Positions 20,191 to 29,015 of a stretch of DNA of 64,000 bases are shown piece after piece. Source of the stretch: Phytophthora colocasiae (lineage: Eukaryota; Oomycota; Peronosporomycetes; Peronosporales; Peronosporaceae); assembly GCA_018806915.1 (NCBI GenBank), contig JAGKQI010000036.1, forward strand, positions 62,001 to 126,000, read 5' to 3'. A program made the translations under genes and the position numbers. Every line of letters begins with the position of its first letter. The stretch's first letter is position 1. The notes beneath the pieces were generated by a model. It saw only the letters and a list, made by a program, of their open reading frames with translations, had not been told where the DNA came from and ran no database searches.

Positions 20191-21104
20191 TCAGCTCGTC
20201 TGCCCAACGGCTTCGGCCTCGGCTTCCCGTTGTTTCCAGCGATCTGCAAACTCGGTCTCCAGACGCTGTACGTCGGAAAACTGTTCACCAGAAACTTGTT
20301 CGTCGGACACCTGTCTCTCAGACGATTTCGAATGATATTTGAGCTTGGACTCTGACGCTTGACTCCGACGTTCTTCCAAGTCATCCGCGCGTCTCTGGGC
20401 TTCCAGTCTGGCGCTCTCAGACTCAAGTAGTCGGTCGGTAAGTGTCTGGATCTGCTGGCGCGTATCAAGTTCTCGTTGTTCACGTCGACGTTCACGCTCC
20501 ATGGATTCCAGACGTTCTCTGGCCAGAAATTCCTTCTGCTCCTGTTCCATTCGACGCTGTCATTCCTGTTGCTGCCGCATAGCGTTCAATTCGATCTGCG
20601 CTGGGCCTGATCTCTGGGAACTTCGTGTGTGGCTTGATGCAACGGAACTCAAGCGTCTGGAAGACACTTTCTGGCGATCCTCGCTCTTCAGACTCTGATG
20701 TCTGCTCTGTTGACTTCTCCCACGACTCGAGACGGACGATGATGGAGCTTCTGGCGTCCGGTGAACAGAATCTCTGGTAGACAACTGTCTCTCGGACTTC
20801 ACTTCTGGAAACTCCGACTTCTCTTCCAACATCTCGAAGTCTTCAGGCTCCGACTTCACCGGCATCAGTGTTCGTGTCACGTGGATTCCCATAGACTCTC
20901 CGGCGAGCATTCCTCCGGCATCAGCACCTTGGGCGATCATCGCCAGACCTCCGACAGACAACGGCATATGTGTAGACGCCCCTCGACTCATAGACATCAG
21001 CGATGAGTCTGTAGAACTTCCACGAGAGGTCTGGAGTCCCGACGAGTGCTCATCAGACGTACGCGAGGTCCCGATGACACTTGGCACCGGCGCATCAGTC
21101 GTCA
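20191..21104 (-). pseudogene. E2 pre-gag region: Ser-rich segment and coiled coil, frame-broken
   Basis: Two stretches of the same frame, 20560-21087 (Ser/Met/Glu-rich) and 20191-20550 (a strong Glu/Arg/Gln coiled coil starting MEQEQKEF), are separated only by an in-frame TGA at 20560-20562. The second ends at a TGA at 20191-20193, overlapping gag in the -1 frame, where the coiled-coil pattern continues. The same stops occur in the independent copy at 29240-30151. They are therefore ancestral: either inherited defects, or stops that are recoded or spliced out. Confidence 0.6.
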
Positions 21105-21353
21105 GAGATCTTCAGACATTGGTACGCCAGACTCCAAACGAGTGCTATCAGACTGACTCTCGTATACCGGCGGTGAACTCAGCGACGGCGTCGACAGCGC
21201 AGATGGTGTCGACGAGACTTGCGGGCGCGGCGGACCATGCTGCAGGCGCTTGGACTGCGGTGGTTCTCCACTGCTGGACCCGTCGGAACTATGTGTGACT
21301 CTGAGTCCGGTCACCCGTAGTCTCATGATCAGCTGTCGTCCTTGTAGGGCAGG

Positions 21354-22487
21354 CTACTCATCGCGTAATATACCATCAGCTTCGCCTTGACGTGCTTCGT
21401 TACCTGCTTTTGTGTCTTCTGGTAGTCGATTAACCTGTGACCTGGCGGTCACCGTGGCCCACTCAAACAGTTCTTCAGCAAGTCGGCTCTGAAGCTCCGT
21501 CGCCACACTGCGCACTTGAGGTTCGAAGATAGCAGACGCTTGGGTCTGAGACCACCTCGGTAGCAGGTTCTGGAATGCAAATCCTGCTTCATACAGCATC
21601 GTCTGAAGGACAGCGACGCATTCAGGTGCCGTCAGGGTATTCATCGAGATCTCGACGTACGACAAGTCTTGGATTCGGCCAAAACTATGGCGCCTCAAGC
21701 AGAACTCTGATATCCACATGTCTTCTGGAAATACTGAAGAACACCGCCACTTGATGTAGTCGCCCGTCGCTGCCGCAGCCTTCTGAAAGACATTTGCGTC
21801 AGGCTTCGCTGTTCGCCAGGCGTATTCGACGTTCGGCGGAACAATTCTTCCAGCGTCCATGTCCCTCCAGCGGCGGAACTCACGGCGTACGTACTTCAGG
21901 GCACGTTCTCCATCCAGCGAATCGGCCCTCCCAGACTCATCAGACGGTGTCTTCAGATAATCTTCGGACTTCATCGGCATGTCGTCAGACATCGGAGTGT
22001 CTTCGGACTTTGGAGTCTTCGAGACACGTTCATCAACCAGTCCGGGTTCCATCTTCACTTCCCCCACGGACTTCCCAGAAGCCGTCGACTCAGAACACAA
22101 GTCAATGACCTCCGGGGGCTCAACCACGTCGGCGCCTCCCTCAGACGCCTCATCACCACCCTCACGGGCAGTGTCCACCTCGTCACCAGAAGCTTTAGCT
22201 TCGGACGGACCTTCCTCAGAACCTTGTTCGCCAGACACATCGGGTATATCTTGGGCTTCAGGCTCCGCAGCAGGCTGGTCCTCGACCGCCGGTTCCGGGA
22301 CGTTCACCTCCTCGACTGCTTCCTTTTCACGTGCAGCCTTCCTCTTCTCGCGTGCCGCCCTCTGAACAGCATCCAAGTCGGGTTGTTCGTCAGGCGGAAG
22401 ACCTTGAAGACGCTTCGACTGACGTGTCGCCACACTGCGACCACCGCGTCCCCGACGTCCTCCTCTCGTAGTTCCATGTGAAGTCAT
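21354..22487 (-). CDS. E2 ORF upstream of gag, 377 aa, unknown function
   Basis: The first ATG after the PBS with a long frame is at 22487. The N-terminus is Gly/Arg-rich (RGGRRGRGGR), like RNA-binding RGG boxes. Residues 60-200 are acidic, Ser/Pro/Glu-rich and contain PPEVIDLCSES, which resembles a SUMO-interaction motif. The C-terminal half is globular, with Trp/Tyr/Phe residues and a long helix. No known family recognised. It is 99% or so alike in the second copy (27855-28988) and open in both, which argues it is a maintained gene. Plant Ogre elements also carry an ORF before gag, a parallel in layout only. Confidence 0.82.
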   Translation of the reverse strand: MTSHGTTRGGRRGRGGRSVATRQSKRLQGLPPDEQPDLDAVQRAAREKRKAAREKEAVEEVNVPEPAVEDQPAAEPEAQDIPDVSGEQGSEEGPSEAKASGDEVDTAREGGDEASEGGADVVEPPEVIDLCSESTASGKSVGEVKMEPGLVDERVSKTPKSEDTPMSDDMPMKSEDYLKTPSDESGRADSLDGERALKYVRREFRRWRDMDAGRIVPPNVEYAWRTAKPDANVFQKAAAATGDYIKWRCSSVFPEDMWISEFCLRRHSFGRIQDLSYVEISMNTLTAPECVAVLQTMLYEAGFAFQNLLPRWSQTQASAIFEPQVRSVATELQSRLAEELFEWATVTARSQVNRLPEDTKAGNEARQGEADGILRDE

Positions 22488-22546
22488 CTTGAATATAGAC
22501 GCTTGACAGGAAACCCTCTTCAAACTCTCTTAGATCCGGTGATATC

Positions 22547-22574
22547 CTCGGTTCGAATCCGGGCACGCGCACCA
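22547..22574 (-). other. E2 primer-binding site covering a tRNA T-arm and acceptor
   Basis: The + strand reads as the last 28 nt of a tRNA: T-stem CTCGG, loop TTCGAAT, T-stem CCGGG, seven acceptor bases CACGCGC, discriminator A and CCA. The two T-stem strands pair. On the element's minus strand this is a PBS starting TGG, two bases after the LTR. Complementarity extends well beyond the usual 8-18 nt. I cannot assign the tRNA from this half. Confidence 0.85.
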
Positions 22575-22576
22575 GT

Positions 22577-24482
22577 TGTCGCGAAGTCGGTGCAACTTTT
22601 ACCGCGGTGCAGGGGCGTACAGTGAACCTGGAAGTGTGACTACCGGTAGTGATACCAGAGTCGCACAGCAAGGTGGGCGTGTGTTACCTTGTGCTGTCCT
22701 CGTAGGTTCGTTGTCTTGGTAATGAGACCCTCGCCGGGGTCGTGAGAGTGTGTGTGAGAGTGAGGGTTCCTTGCGTAGACCGTCGGATGTCCTTCTGGTC
22801 CTCACAGGGGTCGAACGTTTTCCGGTGAACACTTGTGTACACCAGAGATTTCGAAGGCAAAAGAGAAATTAATACAATGGGAAGTCCAGTAATTAGACTT
22901 CCGAGATAACCGCAATATAGAGTTCCGATATACAAATATGTAGCTGCTCTTATTCTTTCCTGGCCCTTGAGCAGTGGGCTAGTTCTCCAGGTCAACTAGG
23001 GAAATGTTCACCAGACACCTGGTCTGTCTGGTATTCCCGTAACTTTCGCGCACCACCCTCTAATATATAGAGGGAAAATAAACCAATACACTATCAGATA
23101 TATAACAGTCTACCGAGCGTCTTGAGAGCGACTGTCTAGCTCCCAAAACCTGTCCAAACGTACAATATGAAATGGGCTACCGCTAGAGATAAGACAAACG
23201 ACCCAACTAGTAAATGGAATAGGTGGGTCCTCTCAGGTCTCTACGTTACGCTGATCTCCACCTAAAGGGGCTTGATAGGTGAGAGATCACACGACTCAAA
23301 GCTTTGTCGTGGCCTAATACTTACGGGAAGCAGCAGGCAGACGACCTCGTTATAACAAAGCAAATCGAACTCGTTACAACAGGGAAAATTGAACTCTTTA
23401 CAACGAGGCAAATTGATCTCTGGTTATCTATCTCGTATCTCTCTGTCTTCTGTCTTCCATATTCTCATATACACTTGGTCTCAGTATAACTCAGGAATCT
23501 TCACTTGGGCTCACTATGGTAGTCGATGCTGCAGATCTTGTCGAGTCAGGGATGAGTGGGTTGCGTTTCACTTGATTGCGTGAGGTCGTGTTGGGTACAC
23601 TTGGTTTCAGTATGGGGGTGGACTTCAGAGTGTCGGAGTCTGATATCCTGTTCATCAGGGTCTGCAATCATGTGCGTCGGGGACATGTTCATCGGAACCA
23701 TGTACTCCGGAATCATGTACATCAGAGTCATAAATACCAGAGTCGTGACACTTGGGTCTGTTCATCGGAGTCTTGTACGTCGGAGTCTGTTCATCGGAAA
23801 CTGGTAAATGTCTGGAATATTGCTTGTATAAGCCGGACACATCAGACTTGTTTACCAGAATCATGTTCGTCAGACTCATGTACGTCGGACTTCATGTATG
23901 TCGGACTTCATGTACGTCGGACTTCATGTACGTCGGACTTCATGTACATCAGACTTCATGGTGTGATATCAGAGTTTCCATGCGTGATACCAGAAATCCA
24001 TGAGTGTTTTTAGGGTGCGGAGCACGTATGCTGCAACGCACGAAGTCCAATCGGGATATGCGCGGGGTGCGCTACGTTCGGTGCGCGATACTTGGTATCT
24101 TGTGGGTATAATTATATTCCTTGAACCATCATCGTCACACAGGACGGCAACGGGATGAGGTCTCTCAGAGATACATTCTTCTGAGAGACTTTCTGCCAAC
24201 CTTTAGGCACTCATCGTCGGGGAAAGTCCGGTGATCAGACTGAGTGTTATTGTCTCTCAGAGTTTGTGCACTTTTCCGAGGAACACTTCTGATCTCTTGG
24301 GCCCCTTTGCAGTACAGGTGAAGGTTAATATATATAGCGGTTTTCTTCCACAGATCCATTATTGTCGCACGGGACATAACCTCGTCCCACATCTCCCTTT
24401 CTCCCACAATCCATTATATGTCCAATCACATCACAGCGAAACGTCCATATCCACTCGAAAAATCGTAATTAGCAACATGTCA
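22577..24482 (-). repeat. E2 5' LTR
   Basis: 1906 bp. Transcription would run leftwards from this LTR. Compared with 6924-8836 it lacks 23 bp near 23546, has one more 16-bp minisatellite unit, and carries the GCGCACCA stretch near 23046 that is also in the LTR at 25876. The TG..CA ends are intact. Confidence 0.93.
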
Positions 24483-24486
24483 TACA
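24483..24486. repeat. Target-site duplication TACA (right of E2)
   Basis: Matches 6920-6923. Dropping one copy joins the E1 integrase frame to 24487 in phase. Confidence 0.85.
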
Positions 24487-24705
24487 GCTGGAACAGTACG
24501 CGAACGAGGACAGCGAAAGGTCCGAAACAAAGCTGGCCGGTACGAAACCCAGTACCGTTTCGAGTATCAAGATCGACCAGGTGGACCTGTGGTACCAGCC
24601 TGGCTCACAGCGCAACCGTTTGAGACACTGTTCGAACAAGGAAAGATCGAGGACGATCTTCAGGCGGGGAATGGCGTGTGGACAAATGTCACCGACCATT
24701 TGTGA
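24487..24705 (+). pseudogene. E1 pol C-terminal tail, downstream of the E2 insertion
   Basis: Reading from 24487 in the phase left at 6923 gives 72 further open codons to a TGA at 24703-24705, including the aromatic/proline-rich stretch RYETQYRFEYQDRPG. This confirms that E2 landed inside the E1 pol gene. From 24677 the frame already lies in the 398-bp inverted repeat, so the last ten codons are probably foreign and the true pol end and polypurine tract are lost. Confidence 0.75.
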
Positions 24706-25074
24706 AAAGCAAGTCTCAGAGGAACAATTTGGAGTGTCAGTGATAATTGACCTCACTAATGACAGTGAAGTGGACACCAGTCAATCGGAGACTACGGGAA
24801 GATAGCAGAGACCTTGAAGTTGAAGAACGGCGACTTCCGAAGATCGCAATAGGAGGAATGACACGGCACGAAACGCACAAGGACACAGGGAACCAGAGAG
24901 GCTGGACGACGTGGACACAAGGCAATGGACGGCTAGGAAGACACCCAAGGAGTCGCCGAGGGAGGATCCTGACGGTGGCAGGCACTATACTTAGGATAGG
25001 TGTAGTGATAGTGGGGCTACGGTAGTTAGGAGGGCTCTTCGACGTGCGGCTGGCCGTCGGATCTCTCAGTTCCG
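24677..25074. repeat. 398-bp inverted repeat, arm 2
   Basis: Reverse complement of 825-1222. Here the repeat continues at its right end into 25075 onwards, whereas arm 1 is cut by an LTR. A 202-codon minus-strand ORF (24737-25345) crosses it but has no recognisable domain. Confidence 0.75.
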
Positions 25075-25875
25075 ATTCTGCGCGATTGTGGAGAGTTAAG
25101 GAGCTTTTGGAAATACACGCGTGGAGAATCGTCTCCACCCAACAACAGTAGAAGGTCATTAAGGGAGTGGCCACGTTCTGCGACACACAGGTCGGTGTGG
25201 ACCCTTTGGTAATCGTTCGGAGGCGCAGAGTTCTGAGGTGCGACGATGGAGCAGCATGGGTAGTGTGGCAGGGACCGTGGTTAGCAACCACGTAGTTGTG
25301 GCGCTTATCGATAGTGTCTTGACTGTACGTACTTACCTGGAACATATGAAGGGCGGTGCAAACTTGTATATTACATGTTGTATCGGGTTTAGCACGAGGA
25401 CAAACTATGGACTTCCCCGAGTCTGTGGTTGCTACAAAATGTCTTCTCCCTAGCCGTCTCTACTGGGCAGCGTCCTCCCGGGTCCTCCTGGTGACATGTG
25501 GTTCCTAGTTCCTGCTCGTGTGACCCCAAGCGCCCTTCGACTTGGAAATTTGAGCACGATAAAGAATTAGTGCCGACAATACTATGGGTTATAAGCGAAA
25601 GGGATTTTGGGACGCGGCCGCATACGTGCGAAGTCTATGGAACAATTGTGGATAAACCTTCGCCTGACTGTAAAGGGGCCCAAAGGACCAGAAGTGTACT
25701 TCAGAGTGTGCACAACTCTGAAGGTCAATTACTGTAATGGGTCTACCTAGACCTATTAGATGGCGTACACGTGCGCTTACGTGTATGAGGAAGCGTGCAA
25801 TTAGAATAGACTTAATTTTAGTATACTTATTTAAATAAGTATAATTAAATCAAATATAACTAAATTAAACTGCAA
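25075..25875. repeat. Diverged LTR-like sequence 3' of E1, AT-rich at its right end
   Basis: No gene recognised. About 25560-25740 resembles the first 60-230 bp of the Chronos LTR (GAAAGGGATTTTGGGACG, the GGGGCCCAAAGGACCAGAAGTG block, then GTGCACAACTC), so it is probably part of the E1 3' LTR. Between 25800 and 25870 it is almost pure A/T with a TTATTTAAATAA palindrome. The second Chronos copy begins at 25876. Confidence 0.5.
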
Positions 25876-27765
25876 TGACACGTTGCTAATTACGATTTTT
25901 CGAGTGGATATGGACGTTACGCTGTGATGTGATTGGATGTATACTGGGTTGTGGGAGAAAGGGAGATGTGGGACGAGGTTATGTCCCGTGCGACAATAAT
26001 GGATCTGTGGAAGAAATATATATATTAACCTTCACCTGTACTGCAAAGGGGCCCAAGAGATCAGAAGTGTTCCTCGGAAAAGTGCACAAACTCCGAGAGA
26101 CAATAACACTCAGTCTGATCACCGGACTTTCCCCGACGATGAGTGCCTAAAGGTTGGCAGAAAGTCTCTCAGAAGAATGTATCTCTGAGAGACCTCATCC
26201 CGTTGCCGTCCTGTGTGACGATGATGGTTCAAGGAATATAATTATACCCACAAGATACCAAGTATCGCGCACCGAACGTAGCGCACCCCGCGCATATCCC
26301 GATTGGACTTCGTGCGTTGCAGCATACGTGCTCCGCACCCTAAAAACACTCATGGATTTCTGGTATCACGCATGGAAACTCTGATATCACACCATGAAGT
26401 CTGATGTACATGAAGTCCGACGTACATGAAGTCCGACGTACATGAGTCTGACGAACATGATTCTGGTAAACAAGTCTGATGTGTCCGGCTTATACAAGCA
26501 ATATTCCAGACATTTACCAGTTTCCGATGAACAGACTCTGACGTACAAGACTCCGATGAACAGACCCAAGTGTCACGACCCTGGTATTACACCTCTGATG
26601 TACATGATTCCGGAGTACATGGTTCCGATGAACATGTCTCCGATGCACATGATTCCAGACCCTGATGAACAGGATATCAGACTCCGACACTCTGAAGTCC
26701 ACCCCCATACTGAAACCAAGTGTACCCAACACGACCTCACGCAATCAAGTGAAACGCAACCCACTCATCCCTGTAATGACATCATTAAGTGTCGACTCGA
26801 CAAGATCTGCAGCATCGACTACCATAGTGAGCCCAAGTGAAGATTCCTGAGTTATACTGAGACCAAGTGTATATGAGAATATGGAAGACAGAAGACAGAG
26901 AGATACGAGATAGATAACCAGAGATCAATTTGCCTCGTTGTAAAGAGTTCAATTTTCCCTGTTGTAACGAGTTCGATTTGCTTTGTTATAACGAGGTCGT
27001 CTGCCTGCTGCTTCCCGTAAGTATTAGGCCACGACAAAGCTTTGAGTCGTGTGATCTCTCACCTATCAAGCCCCTTTAGGTGGAGATCAGCGTAACGTAG
27101 AGACCTGAGAGGACCCACCTATTCCATTTACTAGTTGGGTCGTTTGTCTTATCTCTAGCGGTAGCCCATTTCATATTGTACGTTTGGACAGGTTTTGGGA
27201 GCTAGACAGTCGCTCTCAAGACGCTCGGTAGACTGTTATATATCTGATAGTGTATTGGTTTATTTTCCCTCTATATATTAGAGGGTGGTGCGCGAAAGTT
27301 ACGGGAATACCAGACAGACCAGGTGTCTGGTGAACATTTCCCTAGTTGACCTGGAGAACTAGCCCACTGCTCAAGGGCCAGGAAAGAATAAGAGCAGCTA
27401 CATATTTGTATATCGGAACTCTATATTGCGGTTATCTCGGAAGTCTAATTACTGGACTTCCCATTGTATTAATTTCTCTTTTGCCTTCGGAAATCTCTGG
27501 TGTACACAAGTGTTCACCGGAAAACGTTCGACCCCTGTGAGGACCAGAAGGACATCCGACGGTCTACGCAAGGAACCCTCACTCTCACACACACTCTCAC
27601 GACCCCGGCGAGGGTCTCATTACCAAGACAACGAACCTACGAGGACAGCACAAGGTAACACACGCCCACCTTGCTGTGCGACTCTGGTATCACTACCGGT
27701 AGTCACACTTCCAGGTTCACTGTACGCCCCTGCACCGCGGTAAAAGTTGCACCGACTTCGCGACA
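25876..27765 (+). repeat. E3 5' LTR
   Basis: 1890 bp, TGACACGTTGC to CTTCGCGACA. It is shorter than the other copies because of fewer 16-bp repeat units and a few small indels. It shares some variants with the 22577 LTR and others with the 6924 LTR. Confidence 0.92.
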
Positions 27766-27767
27766 AC

Positions 27768-27795
27768 TGGTGCGCGTGCCCGGATTCGAACCGAG
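27768..27795 (+). other. E3 primer-binding site
   Basis: Begins TGGTGCGCG two bases after the LTR end and is complementary to the same 28-nt tRNA 3' arm as in E2, without mismatches that I can see. Confidence 0.82.
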
Positions 27796-27854
27796 GATAT
27801 CACCGGATCTAAGAGAGTTTGAAGAGGGTTTCCTGTCAAGCGTCTATATTCAAG

Positions 27855-28988
27855 ATGACTTCACATGGAACTACGAGAGGAGGACGTCGGGGACGCGGTG
27901 GTCGCAGTGTGGCGACACGTCAGTCGAAGCGTCTTCAAGGTCTTCCGCCTGACGAACAACCCGACTTGGATGCTGTTCAGAGGGCGGCACGCGAGAAGAG
28001 GAAGGCTGCACGTGAAAAGGAAGCAGTCGAGGAGGTGAACGTCCCGGAACCAACGGTCGAAGACCAGCCTGCTGCGGAACCTGAAGCCCAAGATATACCC
28101 GATGTGTCTGGCGAACAAGGTTCTGAGGAAGGTCCGTCCGAAGCTAAAGCTTCTGGTGACGAGGTGGACACTGCCCGTGAGGGTGGTGATGAGGCGTCTG
28201 AGGGAGGCGCCGACGTGGTTGAGCCCCCGGAGGTCATTGACTTGTGTTCTGAGTCGACGGCTTCTGGGAAGTCCGTGGGGGAAGTGAAGATGGAACCCGG
28301 ACTGGTTGATGAACGTGTCTCGAAGACTCCAAAGTCCGAAGACACTCCGATGTCTGACGACATGCCGATGAAGTCCGAAGATTATCTGAAGACACCGTCT
28401 GATGAGTCTGGGAGGGCCGATTCGCTGGATGGAGAACGTGCCCTGAAGTACGTACGCCGTGAGTTCCGCCGCTGGAGGGACATGGACGCTGGAAGAATTG
28501 TTCCGCCGAACGTCGAATACGCCTGGCGAACAGCGAAGCCTGACGCAAATGTCTTTCAGAAGGCTGCGGCAGCGACGGGCGACTACATCAAGTGGCGGTG
28601 TTCTTCAGTATTTCCAGAAGACATGTGGATATCAGAGTTCTGCTTGAGGCGCCATAGTTTTGGCCGAATCCAAGACTTGTCGTACGTCGAGATCTCGATG
28701 AATACCCTGACGGCACCTGAATGCGTCGCTGTCCTTCAGACGATGCTGTATGAAGCAGGATTTGCATTCCAGAACCTGCTACCGAGGTGGTCTCAGACCC
28801 AAGCGTCTGCTATCTTCGAACCTCAAGTGCGCAGTGTGGCGACGGAGCTTCAGAGCCGACTTGCTGAAGAACTGTTTGAGTGGGCCACGGTGACCGCCAG
28901 GTCACAGGTTAATCGACTACCAGAAGACACAAAAGCAGGTAACGAAGCACGTCAAGGCGAAGCTGATGGTATATTACGCGATGAGTAG
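27855..28988 (+). CDS. E3 ORF upstream of gag, 377 aa, unknown function
   Basis: Same product as 21354-22487 with only a few substitutions (for example Thr for Ala in the EPTVEDQ segment). It has an RGG-type basic N-terminus, an acidic Ser/Glu-rich middle with PPEVIDLCSES, and a globular C-terminal half. The first ATG in the frame, at 27855, lies about 60 bp after the PBS. It stays open even though this element is truncated. Function unknown; RNA or nuclear-factor binding is inference from composition. Confidence 0.8.
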   Translation: MTSHGTTRGGRRGRGGRSVATRQSKRLQGLPPDEQPDLDAVQRAAREKRKAAREKEAVEEVNVPEPTVEDQPAAEPEAQDIPDVSGEQGSEEGPSEAKASGDEVDTAREGGDEASEGGADVVEPPEVIDLCSESTASGKSVGEVKMEPGLVDERVSKTPKSEDTPMSDDMPMKSEDYLKTPSDESGRADSLDGERALKYVRREFRRWRDMDAGRIVPPNVEYAWRTAKPDANVFQKAAAATGDYIKWRCSSVFPEDMWISEFCLRRHSFGRIQDLSYVEISMNTLTAPECVAVLQTMLYEAGFAFQNLLPRWSQTQASAIFEPQVRSVATELQSRLAEELFEWATVTARSQVNRLPEDTKAGNEARQGEADGILRDE

Positions 28989-29015
28989 CCTGCCCTACAA
29001 GGACGACAGCTGATC

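Larger units (their letters stand above)
6924..24482 (-). mobile_element. Chronos-type Ty3/gypsy retrotransposon E2, full length (17.56 kb)
   Basis: The boundaries rest on two direct 1.9-kb LTRs (6924-8836 and 22577-24482) with TG..CA ends and flanking TACA duplications. Read on the minus strand the order is: 5' LTR, tRNA-complementary PBS, upstream ORF, gag with zinc knuckles, protease, RT, native RNase H, second RNase H, integrase, chromodomain, an opposite-strand ORF, polypurine tract, 3' LTR. Published work describes oomycete Chronos elements with an acquired plant-like RNase H and a chromodomain; this architecture fits. The copy is probably not autonomous: pol has a TAG at 18006-18008 and a frameshift near 15560. 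Confidence 0.93.

Noticed and set aside
22055..22240. RXLR effector candidate (short ORF with basic motifs)
   Set aside because: No signal peptide and it lies opposite or within the frame of the Chronos upstream ORF.
22547..22574. tRNA gene
   Set aside because: Only the T-arm and acceptor 3' strand are present, CCA is encoded, and it lies two bases from an LTR; it is a primer-binding site.
24737..25345. 202-codon minus-strand ORF
   Set aside because: It crosses the end of the inverted repeat, shows no domain, and the equivalent in arm 1 is cut at 825.
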